Assembly (NCBI RefSeq): GCF_003347205.1
Contig: NZ_QQBJ01000012.1
Coordinates: forward strand, 124,001 to 188,000
DNA length: 64,000 nucleotides
Origin: Mycolicibacterium moriokaense
Lineage (GTDB): Bacteria; Actinomycetota; Actinomycetes; Mycobacteriales; Mycobacteriaceae
Direction of reading: 5' to 3'
A model generated the notes under the pieces. The model saw only the letters and a program-made list of their open reading frames with translations, searched no databases and was not told the origin of the DNA. This document shows, one piece after another, positions 17,164-27,400 of the stretch (within the stretch, counting starts at the first letter, position 1; each line of letters opens with the position of its first letter). Made by a program: the position numbers and the translations under genes.

Positions 17164-17616
17164 ATGGCCGAATCGTGGGCGTCCTCCTCTGGGGTCCGCG
17201 CGAGTATGCAGTCGAACAGGGGTAGAGATACAAAACCCGAGGTTGCACTGCGTTCGGCCGTTCATGCACTTGGCCTGCGCTACCGGGTCGGTGTCCGGCC
17301 GATCAAGAACCTGCGGCGCACCGCAGACCTCGTCTTCACTAGAGCGAAGGTCGCAGTCTTCCTCGACGGATGTTTTTGGCACGGGTGTCCTCAGCACCAC
17401 TCGGTGGCGGCCACCAATGCCAAATTTTGGGCTGACAAGGTCGACGGCAACCGGGCACGAGACCGCGATACCGATCTGCGACTGCGAGAAGCCGGCTGGG
17501 AGAGCCTGCGGATCTGGGAACATGAAGATCCTTCTGAAGCCGCCTTGAGGGTTCGCAGAGTCGTCGTGGCTCGGCGCTCATCTGCCGACTCCCCTGGACG
17601 TGAGCACAGCGGCTAG
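17164..17616 (+). CDS. vsr: Very-short-patch mismatch repair endonuclease
   Basis: 150 residues, the usual Vsr length. The signature elements are RDTKPEVALRSAVHALGLRY, then RRTADLVFTRAKVAVFLDGC (containing the metal-binding Asp of the Vsr fold), FWHGCPQHH (zinc and catalytic His/Cys) and WEHEDP. Vsr nicks next to T:G mismatches that arise when 5-methylcytosine deaminates inside the methylase target, limiting mutation at those sites. Its place beside a C5 methylase fits this. The start at 17164 has no clear ribosome site; later in-frame starts would remove part of the N-terminal arm. Confidence 0.9.
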   Translation: MAESWASSSGVRASMQSNRGRDTKPEVALRSAVHALGLRYRVGVRPIKNLRRTADLVFTRAKVAVFLDGCFWHGCPQHHSVAATNAKFWADKVDGNRARDRDTDLRLREAGWESLRIWEHEDPSEAALRVRRVVVARRSSADSPGREHSG

Positions 17617-17987
17617 GCGGAGTCGCCCTTCGAGCGCTGCACGCCCCGGTGCGGACATGCCTGACCTGGCGATCGGTGCAGCCGGCTGGCCCAAGGTCTT
17701 CATGTGCGGGTTGGCAAATGCCCCGACTGCTTGCAAAGTGCCGTTTTTACTGATGCCATGGCTATGAGGGAAGTCACAGGCAAGGGAGTTCCAGCGAGTG
17801 TTGTTACTCGCGGTGGGCCGCTCTGACATGGGCGTTTACCCAGGAGCGGAAAATTGTCGGTGGCCACTGGCACGCTTTCCAGCGAATGACGGTTGCGTCA
17901 GTTTAATGTGCAAGCCAGGGACGTCCCTGTTGTTACAGCTGAGGCAAGCGGGGGACGAGTCGAGATCCGGAAACGAGTTGTGAAGTG
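17617..17987. other. Intergenic stretch before the large defence operon
   Basis: About 370 bp with no convincing gene. A 61-codon frame at 17798-17983 ends five bases before the ATG of the ATPase-helicase gene, but it has no recognisable sequence features or strong ribosome site. This segment must hold the promoter for the 27-kb operon; it is visibly less GC-rich than its surroundings. I could not define boxes. Confidence 0.4.
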
Positions 17988-20900
17988 ATGTCCGCGTGGG
18001 GGAACGCGAGCTGTGAGCTCGCGAAGCATGTTCAGGCACAGACCGAACAGTGTCTGAACGCCTATCGAGCCAAGCCGAATCTAATCGAGCAGGATGCCGG
18101 CATCGAGATCTCGAACATCGAGGGTGGTTACGGCAAGAAGCAACTCAACGAGCTGGTTCAGAATGCGGCCGATGCGCTGATAGGTCACGGCGGCGCGATA
18201 CACCTCGTTCTCGCGTCCGGCACCCTGTACGCGGCGAACGAGGGCGGCCCGCTGACCCGCTCGGGCATCGAGACGCTCATGGCGTCCCATCTTTCGCGCA
18301 AGCGAGACGAAGAAATCGGCCGGTTCGGTCTGGGATTCAAGTCGGTGCTGGGAATCACGGACAGACCAGAAATCATCAGCCGAAGTGTGTCCGTCCGTTT
18401 CGACCGTTCGGAAAGCGAGAAGCTTTGTAGAGCGATCTATCCGGACAGCCCCCGAACACCGGTGCTACGAATCGGCTTTCCAATCGATCCGGCGGTCGCG
18501 GCGGCCGAGGACCCGGTGTTGGCGTCTTTGATGGAATGGGCGAGCACCGTAGTGCGGTTGCCGCTTAAGCCTGGAACAGACTGGCTAGCAGGGGAAATGT
18601 TCAACTTTCCGCCGGAGTTTCTAATTTTCGCTGAACATGTTCATGAGCTCAACCTCCGCAATATTGACATAGGGCGTCAGGACTCGTGGTGGACCGAAAT
18701 CGAGGGCAACCAGATAACGCTCCGGTCGAAGGACGACGCCGCCGTCTGGAACATCTACCGCGTCGAGCACCAGCCCTCTGCGGCGGCCAAAAAGGATGCC
18801 GGGACGATTTCGGGTCGCGAAAAGATCGAGGTCACCTGGGCAGTGCCCAGGAAGGGCCGCACCCGCCAGGGTCGTTTCTGGTCGAGCTTCCCGACCAACT
18901 CATCGACGTCGCTCGCCGGAATCGTGAACGCCTCATTCAAGACGAACGAAGACCGCCACGACATCCTGAAGGGCTTGTACAACAAAGAGATACTCACGTC
19001 GGTTCTGCCGAATCTAGTCGCCGAGAAGCTGGATGAACTGGTGGACCCGGACGATCCAGCGTCAGTTTTAGAGATCTTGCCCAGCCGAAAACAAGACGAA
19101 CGGTCGTGGGCAGACGAAGTGATAAACGAGCCGATCATGACGGCCGTGGCGATGAATCGGTGTCTGCCGGACATGGACGGTGTGTTGGCCTACCCCGCGC
19201 GTGTAAAGCTGCACCCTGGCTTCTTGATGGACTTCAACAGCTGGAAGGAGCGGTGGGCGGCGGTCCCGGGGCGGCCTGTCGGCTGGGTCCACCATTCCGT
19301 TGATCGAACCCCGGAAAGACGCTTTAAGGCGGACCGACTGATCAAGCTGGCTCATGGCTCGGAAAGAAATGTCGGTGAGTGGCTACACGATCTCGCTACC
19401 GAAGCCGGCGTTAGAGGCTCACAGGAGGCAATCAAGATAGCTGCTCTCATCGACAAGCATGCCGCCGACAACATGATGGACATGCGCCGGTCCGAGTTCG
19501 TGCTTGCGGCCGATGGGAAGTTGAAGAGGCCGGCGAGCGGAATGGTCTTCCTGCCCGAGTCGTCGGATGTCCATGAGGGGAAGTACGTACACCCCGACGT
19601 TATCGTCGACGATGCCGTGGTTGAGGCGCTGTCGGATCTGAATATCGGACGACTCGATCAACGGGGTCGCTTACGCGCGCACATCGCCCACATAAACTCC
19701 GCTGCGGAGACACGAAGCGACGTCAAACGACTATGGGAGCTCACTCGCGGCCTGCCGGTCAAGGAAGCTGCCGATGCACTCAACAACGGGTTCGGCGCCG
19801 GTAGAACGCCAGTGGTTTCTATGGCAGGAATGCCAGAGAAGGTTGCGCAGGTCTTGTTACCGGGCACCATTGTGCCGCCCGATGGAAGTCGCGATGTCGG
19901 CCTGACCTTGGACGTCCGCTTCCATGCACCCGATCGAGAGCTGTTGCACGCATTAGGTGCCACCGCGGAGCCTCTCAGGGGCGTGCCGGTTAGCGGTGAA
20001 AAGTGGTATCAGCAATGGCAAAACGCCGCCTTTGAAAAGTACGCAGCTTGGCTGGCGGGCAGGGGAGGGAAGTTCCAACAATCGAGGACGACGATCGTCG
20101 AGGGACGAACGATCCGCGGTCTCGATATGTGTGAACGACTCAGTGACGAAGGAAAGTTCGCGTTGACGCAGCACATCCTCAACGTCGAATTCGCACCTTG
20201 GTACCTCGATTGTCCATCGGCGACGATGGACGCGCGTATGGCATTTCCGAACCCGGCGGTTTGGTGGGCAATGCGACACGGCGTCGTGAAGACCGCCTGG
20301 GGATTCATGCCCGTGAACAACGCCTTCGGCCGCGTAGCGGGTGTGCCGGACCATCTCCTTCCTGTCGCGCAGATTCCCGAGGTGCAACAGTCGACGCTGA
20401 ATCTAAGGCGGGAGCTGAAACACCCCGATTGGCAGGAAGTTCTTCGCACCCCCTGGCGCCATCTCGATCAGACCGCGCTAGGCGAGCTTTACGGCTACGC
20501 AGCGAGTCTTGGCGCGCCCGCGCCCGATCAGCTGGCCGTCCAGGTTGGCGTGAAGAAAACGGTCTCCTACACGAACGAGACCTACGCTACCGCTGACGAG
20601 ACGACGTACCAGCTCGCAGCCGCGGCGCACCCTGCGATTCATGTGATCTCGGTTGAGCACGAGAGCGCAGTGATCGAGCGATGGGGATTGCTCGACGCCT
20701 CCGAACTGGTGAATCGCGCTGTCTTAGCCGCTGTCTCAGGAGAGGCATTGCCTGTAATCGATAGATTTCCGGGGCTGCGGGTATATCCGGATTCCGTCGT
20801 CGACGTCGACTTGATTCCCTGTTCTGACCTGTCGGTTGAGGTGACAACGCAGGGTTCTTCGGGCCCGACGGTTACTGAGCATGTCGTTCTGCTTGACGGA

Positions 20901-22604
20901 GATTCGCGGGCCTATTTCCTCGACCACCTTTCCGATGCAGAACTCCTCGTGGGTTTGAACAGCGAGCTTCGACTTCAACTCGATAACGATCAGCTGGCCC
21001 GTGTATTGACCATTGGGGCACGTAGCGAAGGCAAGAAACTCGCCGCCAAGATCAAGCAGGAACGCGACCAGGACAAGAAGCTACTTCTCCTCGCAGGCGT
21101 GGATGCACTTCGACGTGAACTGCCAGTCGGCGCTGTTGCGCTTGCAGAGCGGCGGAAAGGTCGGCGACTCGAAGAGGTGGAAATCGCCGCTATGGCCCGC
21201 ATGTCGAAAGGGGCGGGCCTCGTCGAGCGCCTTCGGCCAACTATCGCGGACAGAGGTTTGGACCTTCCGAATCTGTCGGGCGGGTCGCAAGCCCGGGCGG
21301 CGATGCGGGAGCTGGGGCTATCGGAGGAGTTCGCGGGAAGCCACGCGGCGGGCCGTGCTCCGAGGTTCGAAGTTCTTGGGCCCGTTACCCTTCCGGTTCT
21401 CCACTCTTATCAGGAAGAGGTTGTCGAGAAGGTCCTCGATGTCTTGCGTCCTGGCGGTGAAAATCGAGGCCTGGTCGCGCTCCCGACAGGATCGGGAAAG
21501 ACGCGCGTGGCGGTCGAGGCCCTTATCCGGTATGTGCACAAGTCCGAGACAGATCCACTATTTCTGTGGATCGCGCAATCAGACGAGTTGTGTGAACAAG
21601 CCGTCGACGCCTGGCGATATGCGTGGTCGGCCATCGGCCCCGCCGGCGAACGACTGACGGTCAGCAGACTCTGGGGTGCGAACGACGCGACACCCGTCGA
21701 TGATGGGTTCCACTTAGTCGTAGCCACTGATGACAAGCTCGCTTCCCTGAGCGGTAAGGGGCAGCACGAGTGGCTCACAGAAGCCGAGGTCGTGCTAGTC
21801 GACGAAGCCCACACGTCAATCTCGCCGACATATACAAAGCTGTTCGACTGGTTGAAACGCGGTACACGGCAACGTGATCGGATCTTGCTAGGACTTTCCG
21901 CAACGCCATACCGGGGAAATAACGAAGATCAGACAAGGACCCTCGTCAATCGTTATGACTCCAATCTATTGACTGATGGCGTCCTAGGGGAGGATCCGTA
22001 CCGCACTCTGCAGGACATGGGCATCCTGGCCAGAGTTAGCCATGACGAGCTCGATGGGATGGTCCTCCGCCCGAGTAAGAGCGCTACGCGAAGTGAGGGC
22101 GACGCCGCACACCTAGGTGACTACCGGATCGACCTAAGTGAAGTGGCTGCCGATCGCGGCCGAAACGAGAAGATCCTCGATCACATCGAGGAGCTTCCAA
22201 AGGACATGACGGCGTTGGTTTTCGCCGCGTCCGTGCAGCACGCAGAAGTCCTTGCGGCCGTGTTGGCAAGTGGTGGGATCGCAGCCGCATCGATCGCTGG
22301 GTATACGCCCGCTAGCGAGCGACGTCGGTTGATCGAACGATTCCGCGCGGGTGAAGTGCGCGTACTGACCAACTACAACGTGCTGTCTCAGGGCTTCGAC
22401 GCTCCCAAAGTCGGCGCCGTTTACGTCGCGCGGCCGACGTTCAGTCCTAACCGCTACCAGCAGATGATCGGCCGTGGACTGCGCGGACCAAAGAATGGTG
22501 GTTCTGAGGAGGTATTGATCGTCAATGTCCGAGACAACATTGACGCGTTTGGGACGCAGCTTGCGTTCACTCATTTCGACAGGCTTTGGACTGAGGGGCG
22601 ATAA
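17988..22604 (+). CDS. GHKL/sacsin-type ATPase fused to SF2 helicase
   Basis: About 1538 residues (ATG 17988; a GTG three bases earlier is possible). Residues ~40-140 form a histidine-kinase-like ATPase of the sacsin/Hsp90 type: N-box LNELVQNAADALIGHGG, then ANEGGPLT and EIGRFGLGFKSVLGI. A long middle region (about 250-1100) has no motif I recognise. The C-terminus is a DExH helicase: ALPTGSGKTRVAVEA (about 1164), VLVDEAHTS (1269), GLSATPYRG (1303) and YQQMIGRGLRGP (1490). Sacsin-like ATPases occur in several phage-defence proteins, where they may sense or signal. It heads the operon, one base ahead of the UvrD-like gene. The helicase part is clearly paralogous to the protein at 50329-52101. 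Confidence 0.8.
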   Translation: MSAWGNASCELAKHVQAQTEQCLNAYRAKPNLIEQDAGIEISNIEGGYGKKQLNELVQNAADALIGHGGAIHLVLASGTLYAANEGGPLTRSGIETLMASHLSRKRDEEIGRFGLGFKSVLGITDRPEIISRSVSVRFDRSESEKLCRAIYPDSPRTPVLRIGFPIDPAVAAAEDPVLASLMEWASTVVRLPLKPGTDWLAGEMFNFPPEFLIFAEHVHELNLRNIDIGRQDSWWTEIEGNQITLRSKDDAAVWNIYRVEHQPSAAAKKDAGTISGREKIEVTWAVPRKGRTRQGRFWSSFPTNSSTSLAGIVNASFKTNEDRHDILKGLYNKEILTSVLPNLVAEKLDELVDPDDPASVLEILPSRKQDERSWADEVINEPIMTAVAMNRCLPDMDGVLAYPARVKLHPGFLMDFNSWKERWAAVPGRPVGWVHHSVDRTPERRFKADRLIKLAHGSERNVGEWLHDLATEAGVRGSQEAIKIAALIDKHAADNMMDMRRSEFVLAADGKLKRPASGMVFLPESSDVHEGKYVHPDVIVDDAVVEALSDLNIGRLDQRGRLRAHIAHINSAAETRSDVKRLWELTRGLPVKEAADALNNGFGAGRTPVVSMAGMPEKVAQVLLPGTIVPPDGSRDVGLTLDVRFHAPDRELLHALGATAEPLRGVPVSGEKWYQQWQNAAFEKYAAWLAGRGGKFQQSRTTIVEGRTIRGLDMCERLSDEGKFALTQHILNVEFAPWYLDCPSATMDARMAFPNPAVWWAMRHGVVKTAWGFMPVNNAFGRVAGVPDHLLPVAQIPEVQQSTLNLRRELKHPDWQEVLRTPWRHLDQTALGELYGYAASLGAPAPDQLAVQVGVKKTVSYTNETYATADETTYQLAAAAHPAIHVISVEHESAVIERWGLLDASELVNRAVLAAVSGEALPVIDRFPGLRVYPDSVVDVDLIPCSDLSVEVTTQGSSGPTVTEHVVLLDGDSRAYFLDHLSDAELLVGLNSELRLQLDNDQLARVLTIGARSEGKKLAAKIKQERDQDKKLLLLAGVDALRRELPVGAVALAERRKGRRLEEVEIAAMARMSKGAGLVERLRPTIADRGLDLPNLSGGSQARAAMRELGLSEEFAGSHAAGRAPRFEVLGPVTLPVLHSYQEEVVEKVLDVLRPGGENRGLVALPTGSGKTRVAVEALIRYVHKSETDPLFLWIAQSDELCEQAVDAWRYAWSAIGPAGERLTVSRLWGANDATPVDDGFHLVVATDDKLASLSGKGQHEWLTEAEVVLVDEAHTSISPTYTKLFDWLKRGTRQRDRILLGLSATPYRGNNEDQTRTLVNRYDSNLLTDGVLGEDPYRTLQDMGILARVSHDELDGMVLRPSKSATRSEGDAAHLGDYRIDLSEVAADRGRNEKILDHIEELPKDMTALVFAASVQHAEVLAAVLASGGIAAASIAGYTPASERRRLIERFRAGEVRVLTNYNVLSQGFDAPKVGAVYVARPTFSPNRYQQMIGRGLRGPKNGGSEEVLIVNVRDNIDAFGTQLAFTHFDRLWTEGR

Positions 22605-22605
22605 C

Positions 22606-24426
22606 GTGAGCGCCGACGAAATAGTGCTCAATGATGCCCAGCGGGAAGTGGTCGAGGCACCGATCGACGAACGCTTGCTGGTGATTGCAGGCGCCGGCCA
22701 AGGCAAGACTGAGGTCGTTGCCCTACGAATCGATCACCTGGTGAAAGAGGAAGACCTTTCGGCGTCCGCCGAGGTTCTGGTGTTGAGCTTTTCGCGGGCG
22801 GCGGTGACAGCGGTCAAGACCCGCCTCAATGCCCGGGAAGTGCCAGCGGCGAACGTTAGGACGTTCGACTCCTTCGCCGGCCAACTCATCATCGACGCCG
22901 ACGAAGAGCCATCTGGCTCTTTTGAGGCCCGCATCCGCCGCGCGACACAATTGCTCCGCGAGGCGGCCGAAGCTCCCGATCCAATCGTCGACCTGCGCCA
23001 CGTTGTCATTGACGAGGTCCAAGATCTGGTGGGAGACCGGGCAGACTTTGTCGTCGAGATCCTGCGGGCGCTCGGTGAGGATGTCGGTATCACAGCCCTA
23101 GGTGATCCTCTTCAGGGCATATTCGACTTTCAGTTAGATGACTCTCGCAGTAAGACTTCGTCAACCGCCGTCATGCATGCTCTTCGACATGAGTTCGGTT
23201 GCACAGAAGCAGAACTCGGCCAGAATTATCGCGCCAGAGGCAAGGACCCCAAACGGGTCGTCAAGCTAGGAGAGCGTCTCCGCGCAACAAAGGATCCGCA
23301 GAAGGCCGACGGCCTCATCGCAGACCTGGAATCCACGCTTCTAGACCTGGGCGAGATCGATGAGTGGGCAGACCTCGTATCCAAAGACGGCACTCGTACT
23401 GCCGTGCTGTGTGCAAGTAATCCGGATGTGCTGCGTGTGTCACGGTATCTGAGCGAAAGTGAAATTCGTCATGCCGTTCGTCGACAGGCCCAAGATTTCG
23501 GTGCGGCGAGCTGGATCGGACGGTCCTTAACGACTCTGTCGGGCCAGACAATTGACCGGTCTGAGGTTGAGGAGGCGCTGGCTGAAGCGCTCGACCGCGA
23601 CGCGATCGAGCCGGCATGGTACTTGCTCAAATCGGTCGCTGCCGATCAGCGCGGCCGGGATGCGCTTAATATGCGCCGACTTCGCAACTCAATTCGGACC
23701 AACATGCTGCCACTAACGTTGACTGAGCCCGATGCCGCGAACGTCATCGTGTCGACTGTCCATCGCGCCAAAGGACTCGAGTTTGATCGAGTTTTCCTGG
23801 TCACCCCAAACTATGAACACGAGGACGAAGGCGAATGGGCAACGATTCGTCGGGAGTATGTCGCGTTGAGTCGTGCGAGAGACGAAATCTTTGTTTGTGA
23901 ACTTCCACAGCCCCGTTCGTCGTTCGAAGTGATGAGGTGGCTGCCCGGGCGTCGAGTTGAGCGCGTATATAACCGGAAGACTGGGAAAAAGCGCGTCAAG
24001 TCCTTCGAGTTTCTGTACGACGATGTCGACGTCTCAGAACCGCCTGCCGCGGGACGGGTCGGCGCCGCGCGGATCCAGGAAGACCTTCGCGACACGGGTT
24101 TGATCGGCACGAACGTAGAAGCTGAACTGGACCACGATGCCAGCAGTTCTGATCTCCCTTCCTACTACTTCTTAGCGGAGGACGGGCAGATTCTGGGCCG
24201 CTCAAGCGAAAGCTTCAACACTGCGTTCACGGCGACGTTCGGACGACGAGGTGGTGGTGTTTTCCCCGGACGATTGTTCGGGCTGACGCTTGTTTCCGTC
24301 GAGACCGTCGCAGGCGAGCCGCGGAAAACCGAAGGCCTTGATGTCGGATTGTCGGGATTGTGGCTAGCGCCTCGGATAACGGGTCTCGTGCAGCCCGACT
24401 GGAAGACGATGGAGGAAGTCGAATGA
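22606..24426 (+). CDS. UvrD/PcrA-like SF1 helicase
   Basis: 606 residues from a GTG one base after the preceding stop, so translation is almost certainly coupled. SF1A motifs: Walker A VIAGAGQGKTEVVALR (about 25-40), Ia LVLSFSRAAVTAVKTRL, Walker B VVIDEVQDLVGD (about 133), III GDPLQGIFDFQ, V VSTVHRAKGLEFD (about 382) and VI REYVALSRARDEIF (about 414). The last ~130 residues after VERVYNRKTGKK are unassigned and may be an interaction domain. Such helicases translocate on ssDNA; in Gabija and similar systems a UvrD-like protein senses or processes DNA ends. Here the upstream ATPase-helicase is the closest partner, and DrmA follows with a 4-bp ATGA overlap. Confidence 0.85.
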   Translation: MSADEIVLNDAQREVVEAPIDERLLVIAGAGQGKTEVVALRIDHLVKEEDLSASAEVLVLSFSRAAVTAVKTRLNAREVPAANVRTFDSFAGQLIIDADEEPSGSFEARIRRATQLLREAAEAPDPIVDLRHVVIDEVQDLVGDRADFVVEILRALGEDVGITALGDPLQGIFDFQLDDSRSKTSSTAVMHALRHEFGCTEAELGQNYRARGKDPKRVVKLGERLRATKDPQKADGLIADLESTLLDLGEIDEWADLVSKDGTRTAVLCASNPDVLRVSRYLSESEIRHAVRRQAQDFGAASWIGRSLTTLSGQTIDRSEVEEALAEALDRDAIEPAWYLLKSVAADQRGRDALNMRRLRNSIRTNMLPLTLTEPDAANVIVSTVHRAKGLEFDRVFLVTPNYEHEDEGEWATIRREYVALSRARDEIFVCELPQPRSSFEVMRWLPGRRVERVYNRKTGKKRVKSFEFLYDDVDVSEPPAAGRVGAARIQEDLRDTGLIGTNVEAELDHDASSSDLPSYYFLAEDGQILGRSSESFNTAFTATFGRRGGGVFPGRLFGLTLVSVETVAGEPRKTEGLDVGLSGLWLAPRITGLVQPDWKTMEEVE

Positions 24427-27400
24427 CCGCCGACGCCGATCCGCTGAGCATCAAGTACGACTTCCGCGATGGGATTGTCCGCGAGCTGGAACGGGACTTG
24501 GTCGGACCAAAGAACACCGATGACGACGCCCAAGAAGTCATCACGGAACTACCGCTCGACCGATACGTGGTCGGTGTGCTTTGGCCCCCAGGCGAAGACG
24601 TTCAGGAGGCACCCGATCCCGATAGCGACGACCCGGGAGAGTCCGAAAACGACGAGGACACGCCGGTATCTCAGGCGTTGATGCGGTATCCGAGTTCAAT
24701 GGGAATCACATTCACCGTCGACCTCAGTCTGGTCACAGAGATTCAAGTCGAACTCCACGTAGCGCAATATATTCCGTCTGAAGAGCAGGCTGAGAAATCT
24801 GATTCAGGGCGTTCCTTTAAGCGCCTGCAGCAGCCCAGACCAGCGGAGTGGCTCCGAGTGCCAACGGTTATCGAGCCCTTCCGGCTCGATATCACCAAGA
24901 GTCGAACCGAATACCGCGTGGTGGCACCAGACCTGCAGCTTTATGCATATGTGCGGCAACCGAAGGACGGCACAGTCACCGTGTCACTCGCTTTGCGTAA
25001 CACCAAAACGAAGCAGAAGGGTGTGCTGCGCGACGCATTCGCCTGGTTCCAGGCGGGCATCAAGGTTTCGACCACGGTGCCGGCCATCATGGATCGAACC
25101 CAACCACAACTATCGAGTACCGATCGGGACCTCCGATCAACGGCGCTGCTGTACCGCAATGCGCGTGTGTTCGCGATCGGTCATGGGTGTGCCGCGACGT
25201 GGGAACGAACAACGGATCCTCACGTCTCGTCCATCGAGAGCACGTACATTCCCCAGGTCGAGGTCCATCGTGCCCGGCCCAGGAAGCTGCCAGATGTCGA
25301 CCTTCGGATGTCCACGCTCGCAAAGGGATCGGATGCGGTCGTACTGCAGAATCTTCGGGCGATGGTCGCCGAGTATCGGTCGTGGATTGACCGGCTCGAG
25401 CGGTCAATTGCCGACGGCGAAGCTGACGTTCCCTCGAGGTTGAGGGGGGTTGCAGCGGACCACATCGCAGATGCCCGAGCCGCGGCTAACCGGATCGACG
25501 CCGGAGTCGACCTCTTGGCGTCGGACCCGCAAATTTTCAAGGCATTTCGACTTGCAAACCACGCTATGCAGACGCAACGAGCCCGTCAGGACTGGGTCCG
25601 CAGCGGTGCAGACGGACCGATCGATGCGGGAGTGGACCAGTCCTGGTATCCCTTCCAGATCGCGTACATCCTCCTGAACATTCCCGGCATCGCTGACCGG
25701 GAACATCAAGATCGAGATATCGCAGATCTCCTTTGGTTTCCGACCGGCGGCGGAAAGACCGAGGCGTACCTCGGTCTGATCGCCTTCACGATCCTGCTTC
25801 GGCGCCTTCGCGACCCCAACGCTGCAGGCGTCGCGGTCATCATGCGATATACCCTGAGGCTCCTGACAATTCAGCAGTTCGAACGCGCAACCACGTTGAT
25901 CTGCGCGCTGGAACGCTCGCGGCTCGAACGCGAAGACCTTGGCAGTGAGCCGTTTTCCATCGGCCTTTGGGTGGGATCGAAGGCGACGCCCAACAACCTC
26001 GACGACGCGCGACGGGCGCTGAATCACCTGCGCGCCGGCCAGGATTTGACTGAGAACAATCCGGTTCAGCTGACGCAGTGCCCCTGGTGCGGCCGAGATA
26101 TGGACTATTCGAATTACTCGGTCGAAAAGCAACCTGAACGCCGTCTCGTCATTGCATGCAAAACTCCGACGTGCGACTTTCGCGCAGGATTGCCGGTGCA
26201 TGTAGTAGACGAGGACATCTACCGTGTGCGTCCCGAGCTCGTACTCGGCACGGTAGACAAGTTCGCCGCCATGGCGTGGGACGAACGGGTTCGCACTCTC
26301 TTCTCCAGGGATGAGCTGGGGGAGCCGCCTGACCTGATTATTCAAGATGAATTGCACCTGATATCAGGACCTCTCGGCTCGATCGTCGGTCTGTACGAGA
26401 TCGCAGTGGATGCTGCGTGTGGGGTTCGGTTCAAAGACGCGGGGCCGGCCGTCGGGCGGCCGAAGGTGATTGCTTCCACGGCGACAATCCGGCGCGCAGA
26501 CCGTCAGATTCGCTCAGTGTTCGATCGAGACGCTCGTCAGTTCCCGCCGCCCGGTATCGATCCCGATGAGTCGTTCTTCGCTGAGCCGGCGCCTCGTGAA
26601 GCACTTGGCACAAGGGCTTACGTTGGCCTGATGAGCGCAGGGACCAGCCACGCCACGTTGATGGTGCGAACGTACGGTGCCCTTTTACAAGCGGCTCAGG
26701 ACTTGAAGGGTGACGAAGCGACTCGCGATCCGTACTGGACGCTTCTTGGCTATTTTAACAGCCTCAGAGTTCTCGGCAGTGCGACACTGCAAGTCGACGC
26801 CGACGTTCGAGATCGGCTGAAAGTTGTCGCAGGACGGAACGAAACGACCCCGCGCAAGATCACGAAGGTGACCGAGCTGACGAGCCGTGTTCCGTCGTCA
26901 GAGATCCCGGAAGCCCTGAAGGGGCTCGAAAAGGACTTGGCTTCTGGGCAGGCTGATGACGTGGTCCTGGCCACCAACATGATCTCCGTTGGTCTTGACA
27001 TCGACAGGCTCGGACTAATGACGGTGATGGGTCAGCCGCAATCAAGCGCGGAATATATCCAGGCGACGAGCCGTGTCGGTCGCAAGCACCCGGGCCTCGT
27101 CGTCACGATCTTCAACTCCGCGAGGTCTCGCGATCGATCGCACTACGAGAGCTTCCTTCCGTTTCATCAGTCGCTCTACCGCGCTGTTGAGGCCACTAGC
27201 GCAACGCCATTCGCAGCTCGAGCCCGCGACCGAGGCCTCCACGGTGTACTGGTCGCACTTGCTCGGCTCCTCGTCGATGATCTCGCTCCAGATACGGCCG
27301 CTCATCTGGCAGACCAGAATTACGATTCGCTCACGGAGCTGGTAAAGATCATCGCCGAGCGTGTAAGGCACACGGCCGAAGAGGAGATTGAAGCGACCAT

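Noticed and set aside
17798-17983. 61-codon frame ending just before the large operon
   Set aside because: No ribosome site and no family features; more likely part of the leader/promoter region.
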